From Epsilonproteobacteria bacterium UBA6211 (GTDB taxonomy: Bacteria; Campylobacterota; Campylobacteria; Campylobacterales; Arcobacteraceae), in assembly GCA_002421845.1 (NCBI GenBank), contig DISL01000080.1:1-47395 (forward strand): DNA of 47,395 nucleotides, read 5' to 3'. Both the position numbers and the translations under genes were made by a program. Under the pieces are notes generated by a model. It searched no databases. It was not told where the DNA came from and worked only from the letters and a program-made list of their open reading frames with translations. This document shows positions 15,440-24,495 of the stretch, one piece after another. Position 1 is the stretch's first letter; each line of letters opens with the position of its first letter.

Positions 15440-16120
15440 TTAAACTTTACTAACTTGATATATATTATAATCCCAAATATCAACATTTTCAAATACTAAA
15501 GCTGTTAGTTTATTACCATAAACACAACCCGTATCTATCCCTAAAGCAAATTTACTTTTTCTGATTTCTTGAGACCATTGATGACCATATATTATAAATC
15601 CTTGATTGCCATCATAAATATCAGCCCAAAATACTGAATTATCATCTTCTTGCCCTAAAGTTAAATAGTTTCCATTTTGGTCTAAATATCGCATACGAAG
15701 TATTTTTTGATAATCTTTTTTTGATAAATCATCTAAATTCATATAGTTTTGAAGTCCACCATGAACTACAGTAATCTCTCCAAATCTTAAGAATAATGGC
15801 ATATTTTGTAAAAATTCTATATGTTTTTGCGATAAATTATCCACAATACTTTGTTCATCATTATCAAGTTGTATAGGATTCTTTTTATTAGATTTTTGAT
15901 GATTTAGGTATCGTATGATTTTATCTTCGTGGTTTCCAAGAACTGATTTGATATTGTTTGCAATGATAAAATCAAGTGTTTTGATACTATGCTTACCTTT
16001 GGTAATAATGTCACCTACACATACCTCTATATCATCTTCTTGAGGGTTTATTTTGTTTCTAAGAGAGAAGAGTTCATCGTAACAGCCGTGAATATCTCCG
16101 TAGATTATTAGTTTATTCAT
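15440..16120 (-). CDS. PPP-type metallophosphatase (PrpA/ApaH-like)
   Basis: A calcineurin-like phosphoesterase with GDIHG (8-12), GD at 36-37, GNHE (62-65), VHGG (119-122), YGHQ (178-181) and the PrpA/ApaH-like ending DTGCVYGNKLTAL (196-208). Metal ligands are all present, but the usual GDxVDRG is GDIITKG: the substrate-binding DR pair is TK. It may dephosphorylate proteins or cleave dinucleotide polyphosphates. Its start overlaps the receiver-HEPN gene by 8 bases, which ties it to that cassette and suggests removal of a phosphate signal; this role is inference. Length 226 residues, complete. Confidence 0.8.
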   Translation of the reverse strand: MNKLIIYGDIHGCYDELFSLRNKINPQEDDIEVCVGDIITKGKHSIKTLDFIIANNIKSVLGNHEDKIIRYLNHQKSNKKNPIQLDNDEQSIVDNLSQKHIEFLQNMPLFLRFGEITVVHGGLQNYMNLDDLSKKDYQKILRMRYLDQNGNYLTLGQEDDNSVFWADIYDGNQGFIIYGHQWSQEIRKSKFALGIDTGCVYGNKLTALVFENVDIWDYNIYQVSKV

Positions 16121-17069
16121 CTAGTTTTTGTTTGATTTCTTCTAAAATTTTTTTGTATTGTTTAATTTCTTTTCTTATTTCAATACATTTCTTTTCGGTA
16201 AATGGGATTCCTCCTATGACTTTACATGAATTACCTTCTTCATCTAGTCCATCACATTCTTTAATATGTGCTAATTTATTTCTTTTATCTAAAATATTAT
16301 CAATATATGGCTTTGTGAAAGTATCTTTTGTTACTGGCTCTGTAATATTTAATTTATCTAAAGCTTCGCCTAATGTTCTTGCTTTTTTGTTACTATCAAC
16401 AAAACCTATTTGTTCGAATAATGATGCAAATGTAATAGTATCAATATTATTTAAATGTTGTTGTGCTTTTTTATGATTTGACTCTCCAGAACTCTTAATA
16501 TTTTTTAATGTATATTTTTCTAATTCTTTATTAGTTATTTTTGATGATGCCTTTAAAATAATTTCTTCTTTTATTATATCAAGTTCTGCTACTTCTGCCA
16601 TAATTAAACCACGAAGATTATTTACATCTTGAACTTTTTTGATTGTTACTTTAATCAGTTTCTTTATTTTGTCTTCTAAATGTTCTCTATCAGAAGTAAA
16701 TACTCCGTCAATAAAATGATTATTTAATTTTTCATTAATTGATTGTAATTCTGATGAATAAAATAAAATTTCTGAATATATACCTTCTCTAATAACTTCT
16801 ATAAGTTTATCGCCAGTTTGTTCTTTTGCTCCCAAGTTAAAATCAACCAATAAAAGGTCAAAATCTTTAATAGAATCTTTGACTCTTTTTTGACCTTGTT
16901 CTTCATAAACATATTCGTCATCAAACTCATCGTAATCTTTTATAACTATATCTTCATCGTTACATTCAAAGCCATAATCATCTTCCAAATATCTTTGTAT
17001 TTGACTTTTTGGTCTTTCTATACTATCAGGCTCATCTTCAATCCATAATATTTTATACTTTAACTTCAT
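16113..17069 (-). CDS. Receiver (REC)-like domain fused to a HEPN-like C-terminus
   Basis: Residues 1-140 look like a response-regulator receiver: acidic cluster IEDEP (10-14), phospho-acceptor candidate Asp76 in LLLVDFNLG, and a Ser pair at 105-106. An acidic insertion occupies about 35-65, and the conserved Lys after strand 5 is not evident. A helical linker follows. The C-terminal third is helical and contains RNKLAH (263-268), the HEPN ribonuclease motif R-polar-x3-H. No DNA-binding output domain is seen. The gene overlaps the double-GHKL gene by 4 bases and the phosphatase by 8, so it is part of one translation unit. HEPN assignment is motif-based. Length 318. Confidence 0.62.
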   Translation of the reverse strand: MKLKYKILWIEDEPDSIERPKSQIQRYLEDDYGFECNDEDIVIKDYDEFDDEYVYEEQGQKRVKDSIKDFDLLLVDFNLGAKEQTGDKLIEVIREGIYSEILFYSSELQSINEKLNNHFIDGVFTSDREHLEDKIKKLIKVTIKKVQDVNNLRGLIMAEVAELDIIKEEIILKASSKITNKELEKYTLKNIKSSGESNHKKAQQHLNNIDTITFASLFEQIGFVDSNKKARTLGEALDKLNITEPVTKDTFTKPYIDNILDKRNKLAHIKECDGLDEEGNSCKVIGGIPFTEKKCIEIRKEIKQYKKILEEIKQKLDE

Positions 17070-19579
17070 ATTTTAAACCTTATTAAAAATTTAATTCCTT
17101 GATTTTGCCGTTCAACTAATATATCAGATTTCATTTCTTTAAGTAATTCTTTAACATGATATAAACCTAATCCAGAACCAGTAGTAGTAGTAAACCCCAT
17201 TTCAAATATATAATTTTCATCTATAATTGAAGAATTAAGCCCTTTACCATCATCGATATATTCCATCAATAAACCAGTGTCTTCTTTATAAAAAGTTATT
17301 TTGACATGTTTTGCATCTATTTGTTCTTTTTTAGAGTTACTTAACAAATTGTCAAGAATTATACTAATTTTAATAGGTTCAAATTTACAAATATGTACTA
17401 CATTATTAGTATTAATTTCTATATTAAGCTCTTTATTTGTTGTTATTTCATAAATTGATTTTATATAATTAAAAATAAACTCTACTATATCAGTTTTAAC
17501 TTTTTTTGCAGTGTCCAAAAAATTTTCTCGAGTTACATACTTACTTATCATTTTTATTTTATCTAATTCAAGAATAACTTTCTGAAGTTTTTTTAAAGTA
17601 TCTTTATGCAAATTAAGCTCACCACTTAATAAATCTATAGAATCTAATGTAAAATTTTTTGCTGTAGTTGCATATAATCCAATATGATGTTGAAATGCAA
17701 CTAATTCTTTAATATCTTTTGAAGTAACTGATTTAAGATAGGTAACTTGTTGTTCAATTTGTTCTTTTTGGATTTTAACAGTTTCCAACTCTTGCTTTAA
17801 ATTCTCTTGTTCACTTTCTAATATTCTAATTTTTTTATCAAGTTGTTGATAAGTTTCTTCTTTATCAAAAATATCATCAATAACTTTCAGTTTACTATTG
17901 ATGATAAAATTAAACTTTTTAACAAGCTTTTCATCATCAATATTTTTTATTAATTTCTCAATAAAATTTTTTAGATTATCATTTATTGAGTAAGTAGGTA
18001 TTTGTCCAAAAGCCCTTAAAAATTTTGATACATTTACTTTAGTAGTTATCTTATCATTTTCAATCAAAAAAGATAAAACTTCCACATTAATATCTAAATC
18101 TACAATAGTTTTTGCATCTATCCCAATAAAAGAAAAGATATTTTTACTTATATTATTAAGCTTTTTGTCTAAATTTAAAACATAAACTTCTTTATTTTCA
18201 GTCCAATTGTTTTGAGTAATTAGAAAATCTATTTTTGCTTCAGTATATTCTCGTGGTACACTATCCCATTTAAGACCTTCAACTACATATTTTTCAAGTC
18301 TTTTTAATGTTTTATAAAAGAAACCATTATTCTTTATTTGATCTTTTCTTGATTTTGTTGACTTATGAACTAATTGTTTAAAAGCTTCATTTTGTTCAAT
18401 ACCTTCTCTGCTAGAAATAATTTTGAATTGATTTTCTCTATCTTCTATCTCAATTCTTCCAATAATCTCTCTACCACCTAAATATCTCCTTTGTCCTTGT
18501 CCTTTTCTTATTTCAATTCCAAAAGAGTCATTATCAATTTCTCCATAAGGAGGTATTCTAAAGCCATTAATGAACAGATATATTGAACCAAAATCTACAC
18601 TTCTAACTCCCATCTGTTTTTTAAAATACGATTTACCATAAGGATTTAGGTGCATCAAAATAATTTTTACATTTTTTAACTCTGGGAATTCAATATTTTT
18701 TTCAATGGTTTTAAATATAACTCTATCTCTATCTTTAAGCTTTGTAATAATATATTGCCCATCATTACTAATTGCTGAATGAATATAAGTTGTATTAAAA
18801 TCTAATTTCTCAAAAAACTTATTCTTTATTTCTCCATTGATTTGTTTATTATATGAAGTTTCATTTTTATCATCAATTTCAGCTACTTTAAGAAAAATTC
18901 TAAAATCATCACTTTCTACTTGGCTTTTATTAATCAATTTCTCAAGAGTTGCTTTTAACATTATTATTCTTTGAAAACTTAATGGTTCTCTTAAAAGACT
19001 TTTTTCATTAAATTCAATCCACTGAATTCTTAAATCAGATATTTTGATTAGAGTTCCCTTATCTCCAATTTCATAGCCTGTTTCTTTTTTAACTTCATCA
19101 GCTGTAATTCTTCTTAGTTTCATTGGAATTTGATTTATTTGAACATTATAATCTGTGATATTTTCAAAATCTTCCCAATTTATTTGTAGTTGATAAATTT
19201 CAGAATTTTTTTTAGTATAAATATCTAGCTTTTTACCAAGTCTATCACAAGAAAATCTTCCAATACCTTTATTTCCAGCTTGTAGCCTATTATTTTGAGC
19301 ATTTTGCACTCTCTTTATAGAATATGCCAAATTTAACCATTTATGTAAAATATCTTCTTTTGACATACCATTGCCATCATCAACAATCAAAAGTTCATGA
19401 TTTTTTTGTTTTTCTTTGAGGTTTCTGAATTCAACTGTTACATTTTTTGCACCTGCATCATAAGAATTTTTAACAAGTTCCATAACTGCAACATTATCAT
19501 CATTAATAAGTTCTTTTCCAATAATATTTTTAATATTTACATGAGATAAAAAATAAACATCTTCCCATTGATTAGTCAC
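17066..19579 (-). CDS. Protein with two GHKL ATPase domains (MutL/MORC-like plus histidine-kinase-like)
   Basis: The N-terminal Bergerat fold is of the MutL/Hsp90/MORC kind: N-box MELVKNSYDAGA (33-44), DDGNG (67-71) and GNKGIGR (102-108). The middle of about 450 residues has no motif I recognise and ends in a coiled coil (about 575-620). A helix with FQHHIGLYA (His631/His632) resembles a kinase DHp helix. The last 110 residues are a second, histidine-kinase-type ATPase: DNLLSNSKK (743-751), DDGKG (776-780) and GSGLGL (801-806). Genes on both sides overlap by 4 bases: the cytosine methylase before, the REC-HEPN after. The natural reading is a sensor that detects DNA state and signals to the receiver. 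No membrane segment. Length 837. Confidence 0.75.
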   Translation of the reverse strand: MTNQWEDVYFLSHVNIKNIIGKELINDDNVAVMELVKNSYDAGAKNVTVEFRNLKEKQKNHELLIVDDGNGMSKEDILHKWLNLAYSIKRVQNAQNNRLQAGNKGIGRFSCDRLGKKLDIYTKKNSEIYQLQINWEDFENITDYNVQINQIPMKLRRITADEVKKETGYEIGDKGTLIKISDLRIQWIEFNEKSLLREPLSFQRIIMLKATLEKLINKSQVESDDFRIFLKVAEIDDKNETSYNKQINGEIKNKFFEKLDFNTTYIHSAISNDGQYIITKLKDRDRVIFKTIEKNIEFPELKNVKIILMHLNPYGKSYFKKQMGVRSVDFGSIYLFINGFRIPPYGEIDNDSFGIEIRKGQGQRRYLGGREIIGRIEIEDRENQFKIISSREGIEQNEAFKQLVHKSTKSRKDQIKNNGFFYKTLKRLEKYVVEGLKWDSVPREYTEAKIDFLITQNNWTENKEVYVLNLDKKLNNISKNIFSFIGIDAKTIVDLDINVEVLSFLIENDKITTKVNVSKFLRAFGQIPTYSINDNLKNFIEKLIKNIDDEKLVKKFNFIINSKLKVIDDIFDKEETYQQLDKKIRILESEQENLKQELETVKIQKEQIEQQVTYLKSVTSKDIKELVAFQHHIGLYATTAKNFTLDSIDLLSGELNLHKDTLKKLQKVILELDKIKMISKYVTRENFLDTAKKVKTDIVEFIFNYIKSIYEITTNKELNIEINTNNVVHICKFEPIKISIILDNLLSNSKKEQIDAKHVKITFYKEDTGLLMEYIDDGKGLNSSIIDENYIFEMGFTTTTGSGLGLYHVKELLKEMKSDILVERQNQGIKFLIRFKI

Positions 19580-20766
19580 GATAGCATCCCCCTCAAAACA
19601 ATCCCAGCTTGTTCAGCAAAAAGAGGTGGTATCGCATTTCCTATTTGTGTATATCTTGGGACATCTGTTTTTCTTCTATCCCCTCCAGTCGTATAACCAC
19701 CTTTAAACTCATAGCTATCTGGAAATGATTGGATTCTAGCGTATTCTCTTACTGTTAAAATTCTAGGTTCACAATAGTGGATATAGTCATCTGGTAATGT
19801 TGTGAGTGTTGGCGTGGCTGACATTTCACACAAAGGTACTACCGTTCTTTTTTTGAGATTGTATTTTTCTTTGATACTATCAGATATATTTTTATTTGCT
19901 CTACTATTATTTAAAATATATTGAAATTTTTCTACCGTTTCTTGTTTATGTTTTGCAAATCTATGACTATCTGCAACTTTATTGGTTAAAGATTTGCTTT
20001 GTCTCATTAGCTTTTGATAAGAGCTTGAGGCCTTAGCATAGATACCTGCTTGAAAGTTTTTGGTATCAGGAGATTCTTGTGTACCATTTGATTGTAACAA
20101 ATCAGATATGGCATCACTGAGAGAGGTAGTGTCTTTTTCTAAATTTTTAGACTTAAAAAAATCAGCTCTATTTTGTGCCAACAAATCAAAAAATCTCTCT
20201 GCATTATCTTTTTTTGTACCTACAAGGATAAATCTTTGTCTTTTTTGTGGAACTCCATATTCCGAGAAATCAACAATCTTACCTTTTACATCATAGCCAA
20301 GTTTTTCTAACTCTCTGACCACATAAACAGAATATGCTTCACCTCTTTTATTACCTTGCTTAAAACCTATCGTAAAACCTCTTACATTTTCAAAAAACAA
20401 GATTTGAGGCTGAACCAATTCAATAAATTTTATATAAGAATCTATAAGTTCATTTCTTTCATCTTTTTCCTTTCTTCTTCCAGCCATAGAAAAACCTTGG
20501 CATGGCGGACCACCTGCTACTAGTGAGATTTTCCCTCTCAAAGATTTTAAATTTTCTTGATATTTTTCTATTATATTATTGATATCATGATTTTGTTTTG
20601 GTAGCCAATTAGGCCAATCAAAATTTGATTTTTTGTTTATAAGATTGTGTTGTAAGGTTAAAAAAGCATCTTTACTTTTTTCAACAGCAAATAAGCCTTT
20701 CCATCCTGCATTATGAAGCCCTAGTGCTAGACCTCCACAGCCAGAAAATAAATCTATATATTTCAA
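19576..20766 (-). CDS. DNA (cytosine-5) methyltransferase
   Basis: A Dcm/M.HpaII-type enzyme with motif I DLFSGCGGLALG (5-16), motif IV GGPPCQGFS with catalytic Cys89, motif VI ENV (126-128), motif VIII QKRQRF, and motifs IX-X RILTVREYARIQSFP and GNAIPP near the end. At 396 residues all motifs are present, so it should be active; the recognition sequence cannot be read from the protein. It is the first gene of the second cassette, 95 bases after hypE, and overlaps the GHKL gene by 4 bases. No conventional restriction endonuclease gene follows it. Confidence 0.95.
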   Translation of the reverse strand: MKYIDLFSGCGGLALGLHNAGWKGLFAVEKSKDAFLTLQHNLINKKSNFDWPNWLPKQNHDINNIIEKYQENLKSLRGKISLVAGGPPCQGFSMAGRRKEKDERNELIDSYIKFIELVQPQILFFENVRGFTIGFKQGNKRGEAYSVYVVRELEKLGYDVKGKIVDFSEYGVPQKRQRFILVGTKKDNAERFFDLLAQNRADFFKSKNLEKDTTSLSDAISDLLQSNGTQESPDTKNFQAGIYAKASSSYQKLMRQSKSLTNKVADSHRFAKHKQETVEKFQYILNNSRANKNISDSIKEKYNLKKRTVVPLCEMSATPTLTTLPDDYIHYCEPRILTVREYARIQSFPDSYEFKGGYTTGGDRRKTDVPRYTQIGNAIPPLFAEQAGIVLRGMLS

Positions 20767-20813
20767 TATTATAACCTTATTTATTATTCTAAAATTTTAA
20801 AAAATATTTTAAC

Positions 20814-20822
20814 ATTGTACCA
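20814..20822 (-). promoter_or_regulatory. Extended -10 element before the methyltransferase cassette
   Basis: On the minus strand ATGGTACAAT contains TG-G-TACAAT, an extended -10, in the only long gap between hypE and the cassette. The same 10 bases occur before the other cassette (26689-26697). The -35 is weak. Confidence 0.5.
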
Positions 20823-20860
20823 TATCTAAAATAAATTTTATTATGAATTAAAATAAAACT

Positions 20861-21856
20861 TTAACATATTCTTGGTAGTATCTCACCGCTTGGCATATCA
20901 AGGGGCTTTTTAGTACCGTAATTTGAATTTAAGATTACCTTTTGTTTCATAATATCTGTTGCTTTTCCTATGATTGCGGCGTTTGTCGATATTTCAAATT
21001 TTCTTAACAGTTCTAATGCTTTTTGGGCATCGTTTGGCTCTACAGCCAATACAAAAGTACCCTCATTTGCCAAAACCATCGGATCAAATCCTAAAATCTC
21101 GCAAATCCCTTTTACCTCATCACTTAACGGAATAGCATTTTCTTCCACTTCTATACATATATCACTAGAAGTCGCCCATTCATTAAGTACGGCTGCTACT
21201 CCACCTCTTGTGGCATCTCTTAGGGCTTTTGGTTTGATACCGCTATCTATCAAAGCTTTTACCAAAGGATACAAAGAGGCACAATCACTTTTTATATCAG
21301 AACTTAGCTCTATTCCCTCACGGGCTGCAAATATACAAGCCCCGTGTCTTGCAATATCGCGACTTACGAGAATAATATCTCCGACACTAATATTTTGACA
21401 GCTTATTCCCTCACACTCGATTTTACCAATACCAGAAGTATTGATAAAAAGCTTATCAACTGCACCCTTTGGTACAACTTTCGTATCTCCGCTTACTACA
21501 ATAGCTCCGTTTATTTCAAGCTCTTTTTTCATGGATTGGGAGATGGTTTCTAGGATATTTACATCAAGCCCCTCTTCTATAATAAACCCCACACTTAAAT
21601 ATTTAGGCTTCGCACCCATCATAGCTAGGTCGTTGCAAGTACCGCAAATACTAAGTTTTCCTATATCTCCACCTGCAAAAAACAAAGGACTAACCGTAAA
21701 ACTATCAGTTGAAAATACTATTCCGTCCTCAAGTACCGCACCGTCTTCACTCTTTGCTAAAATATCGTTAGAAAATGCCTTGAAAAACACCTCTTTTATA
21801 AGCTGATTATTCTCTTTCCCACCGTTTCCGTTTGATAGTTGTATTGTTTTATTCAT
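20861..21856 (-). CDS. hypE: Hydrogenase maturation protein HypE
   Basis: HypE dehydrates the carbamoyl group on its C-terminal cysteine to a thiocyanate, the source of the cyanide ligands of the [NiFe] site. The AIR-synthase fold is seen in NGNGGKENNQLI and DSFTVSPLFF, and the protein ends ILPRIC with the required terminal Cys. I choose the ATG at 21856 (331 residues), because GAGGG lies 8 bases before it; the ATG at 21862 is only 2 bases from that site. The gene overlaps the upstream rhuM-fic stop by 8 bases, so it is translated as part of the first cassette's message. Confidence 0.95.
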   Translation of the reverse strand: MNKTIQLSNGNGGKENNQLIKEVFFKAFSNDILAKSEDGAVLEDGIVFSTDSFTVSPLFFAGGDIGKLSICGTCNDLAMMGAKPKYLSVGFIIEEGLDVNILETISQSMKKELEINGAIVVSGDTKVVPKGAVDKLFINTSGIGKIECEGISCQNISVGDIILVSRDIARHGACIFAAREGIELSSDIKSDCASLYPLVKALIDSGIKPKALRDATRGGVAAVLNEWATSSDICIEVEENAIPLSDEVKGICEILGFDPMVLANEGTFVLAVEPNDAQKALELLRKFEISTNAAIIGKATDIMKQKVILNSNYGTKKPLDMPSGEILPRIC

Positions 21857-22835
21857 TATCATTGCCCTCGTATAGTATATTCATAATTAATTTGATAATA
21901 ATATCTTTTTGTTCTGGTTTACTAGTTGCTACCAATAATGCTAAAGAAGCCAAAGCATTATCATTGATTTTTAATTCACCATTTGATTTGTAAAGTGCAT
22001 TATTTTTTGATAAAAAAAGTATAAAAAGATAAGCACCTATTCTTTTATTTCCATCATTAAAAGGATGTCCTTTTATTATATAATACAAAAGATTTGCCGC
22101 CTTTTGTTCAATAGAAGGCAAAAGTTCAACTCCATAAAAAGTTTGATAAATATTTAATAAATTACCTTTAAGTTCATCAGCTTTTTCTTGTCCAAAAAGC
22201 TCAGTAGCCTCTCCTTTTTGCATTAACGCTTTTTTAAACTCTTTGATTGCTTCTTTTGCTTCATTATAATCCAATATAAACTTATTTTCTCTATGGCTAA
22301 CCACCTCTTGTAAACTTTGGTCATCATACCCCTGAAGCAAAGCCCAACTTTTTGCATAGTTTGAAATAATATCTACAAAGCCTTTGGAAATTGCACTGTT
22401 TAGTTCTTTGGACTCTATACTTGTTTTGATAAGTTGTAGTGTTTGATTAAGTTCACTGAGTTTTTGTTGTTGTAATTTTTCTTTGTTTAAAGCATAACCA
22501 TTCATTAAATACTGTTTAAGTATTTTTGTAGCCCATTGTCGGAATTGTGTTGCTTTTTTAGAATTTATCCTATACCCAACCGATATAATCATATCAAGAT
22601 TGTAATATTCTACAATATATGTTTTACCATCCCTTGCAGTTGTTGCATTTTTTGCAACAACTGCATTTTCAACTAATTCTTCTGCTTTAAATATATTTTT
22701 AATATGTCTTGAAATAACAGATTTATCCCTATCAAATAATTCACATAACTGCTTTTGAGATAGCCAAACTGTTTCATCTTTTAAAGTAGCTGACAACTCA
22801 ACATTGCCATCTTCATAGATTACTATATTACTCAT
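21849..22835 (-). CDS. RhuM-Fic fusion protein
   Basis: The N-terminal part (about 1-115) is the RhuM/YdhD-like domain (VWLSQKQLCELFDRDKSVISRHI) with an HTH character. The C-terminal half is a Fic/Doc domain with HPFNDGNKR (257-265), the complete Fic catalytic motif. Fic proteins transfer AMP or other phosphate groups to proteins; Doc phosphorylates EF-Tu. No inhibitory helix motif (S/T-xxx-E-G/N) is obvious to me. The gene overlaps mcrB by 8 bases and hypE by 8 bases, so it is embedded in the operon. A toxin or regulator role in the defence cassette is inferred. Length 328. Confidence 0.85.
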   Translation of the reverse strand: MSNIVIYEDGNVELSATLKDETVWLSQKQLCELFDRDKSVISRHIKNIFKAEELVENAVVAKNATTARDGKTYIVEYYNLDMIISVGYRINSKKATQFRQWATKILKQYLMNGYALNKEKLQQQKLSELNQTLQLIKTSIESKELNSAISKGFVDIISNYAKSWALLQGYDDQSLQEVVSHRENKFILDYNEAKEAIKEFKKALMQKGEATELFGQEKADELKGNLLNIYQTFYGVELLPSIEQKAANLLYYIIKGHPFNDGNKRIGAYLFILFLSKNNALYKSNGELKINDNALASLALLVATSKPEQKDIIIKLIMNILYEGNDNE

Positions 22836-24495
22836 TTTCTAATCCTAAAATAGTTATAGCTTTTTTATAATTTACTTCATCACCGTAAAAATACTCTTCC
22901 AATAATGGTTGAATTTTATATTTCTTTACAAACTCCAAATCTAATCCTTGCATAAAATAACTATGTCCTATTTTATAATCTTCCCCCAAAGTATTTGCTA
23001 TAAATTCATTAAGATTTTTAAATAACTCTTTGGCATTTTCTGGAACCAAATCTATATTTGGCTTCATCTTTAAAAATGTAAATCTTCTTCTAAGTGCAAT
23101 ATCAATAGTAGCTATAGACTTATCTGTAGAGTTCATTGTAGCAATGATGTAAAGATTTGATGGAATTTTAAACTTTTCTTTTGAATATGGAAGTGTTACT
23201 TCGTAATTATCTCTTTTATCTTCTTCAATAAGTGTAATAAGTTCTCCAAATATTTTAGAAATATTTCCCCTGTTGATTTCATCGATTACAATGTAGAAGT
23301 TTTGTTTTTGCTGAACAATTTTATTTTCTATAAAATCTTTCAAAGAGTTTACAAAAGATACTATATCATAAATATAATATATTTTATCATTATCATTTGA
23401 ATCATTTATATTATTTCCAAATAATAGTTTTGAAATAATATCTAAACTAAAATTATTATTTTTGATATAGTTATACTGAGTATATAACATTTTGATATCT
23501 GAAAGTTCTAACAAAGATGTATGCCCACTACCAATACTTCTAAATATGATATTAATTCCATTATTAATATCAATATAATATTTACTATTTTCTAGATTAT
23601 TGTAGTTAATATAATTATCGGCTAAATGATATCCTCTTATTATTTCTTGTCCTAAATAATTATGTGTACTCACTCTTGTTAAAATAAATTTCTTATATAA
23701 TTCAATAATTTCATCAAATGACAACTCTGTATAATTAGTATTTATTTCATTAACAATATTCTTAAATACACCATTTTTCAGCTCAATCTCCCCATTTTTA
23801 TTTGGTCTAAACCCTTCAATAAAATCTTCATAAGAATAGCCTTGATGAAAAGTTACAAATTCTATCCTTTTTTCTTTTTTTATTGTTTCAAAAGTTGCAT
23901 CATAAAAACTATCAGTAGCTTCATTTTTAGCAACCATATCAAAGATAGTTTTTTCATCTTCGCCATTCTCAATCATAGTTATTAATCTTTTATAATTATG
24001 AGTTTTACCAACACCTGGAGCACCATACAGCATTATGTTCTTGATATTTATGTTATTCTCTTTATCAACTTTTTCTTCAATTTCCAAATAATTGTTTTCT
24101 TCATCTATATTATCACTATCAATTTTATATTTTAATTCATCTTTAACAAAAGTTAAGAACTTATCCTTATTCCCTCTTTTTATTTCTTTTGTTTTGCCAT
24201 CAGTCCAATCACCACCCCAACCTTGATTTACATAAATTACATCATCTTTTAGTTTAATTGATTCTTCATCTCTAATAAAAAACCTTCTTTCAGGATCTTT
24301 AATCTTTTGTTGCCATTCTTCAAAATCTTCCTTGTTTTTTATAATACCTCTTGAACCACCACCTATTTCATCTCTAAATATCTTTTTTAATTCAGAATAT
24401 GTTATTTCTGGGTGTTCATTTACATATCGTTTTACAACTTCTAAAACTAACCTATTTAATGCTGTTATTCTTTTCCCATTAAAATTATATGCCAT
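22828..24495 (-). CDS. McrB-type AAA+ GTPase of a modification-dependent restriction system
   Basis: The N-terminal 145 residues are a possible DNA-binding part (GWGGDWTDGKTKEI region) without a match I can name. The AAA+ motor has Walker A GAPGVGKT (158-165), the McrB element FHQGYSYEDFIEGFRP (216-231), Walker B IDEINRGN (404-411), sensor MNSTDKS (454-460) and arginine finger region RRRF (469-472). McrB hydrolyses GTP and moves DNA to the McrC nuclease. A long low-complexity insertion lies at about 255-375. It follows mcrC, overlapping by 11 bases, the reverse of the common mcrB-mcrC order. Length 555. Confidence 0.88.
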   Translation of the reverse strand: MAYNFNGKRITALNRLVLEVVKRYVNEHPEITYSELKKIFRDEIGGGSRGIIKNKEDFEEWQQKIKDPERRFFIRDEESIKLKDDVIYVNQGWGGDWTDGKTKEIKRGNKDKFLTFVKDELKYKIDSDNIDEENNYLEIEEKVDKENNINIKNIMLYGAPGVGKTHNYKRLITMIENGEDEKTIFDMVAKNEATDSFYDATFETIKKEKRIEFVTFHQGYSYEDFIEGFRPNKNGEIELKNGVFKNIVNEINTNYTELSFDEIIELYKKFILTRVSTHNYLGQEIIRGYHLADNYINYNNLENSKYYIDINNGINIIFRSIGSGHTSLLELSDIKMLYTQYNYIKNNNFSLDIISKLLFGNNINDSNDNDKIYYIYDIVSFVNSLKDFIENKIVQQKQNFYIVIDEINRGNISKIFGELITLIEEDKRDNYEVTLPYSKEKFKIPSNLYIIATMNSTDKSIATIDIALRRRFTFLKMKPNIDLVPENAKELFKNLNEFIANTLGEDYKIGHSYFMQGLDLEFVKKYKIQPLLEEYFYGDEVNYKKAITILGLENE

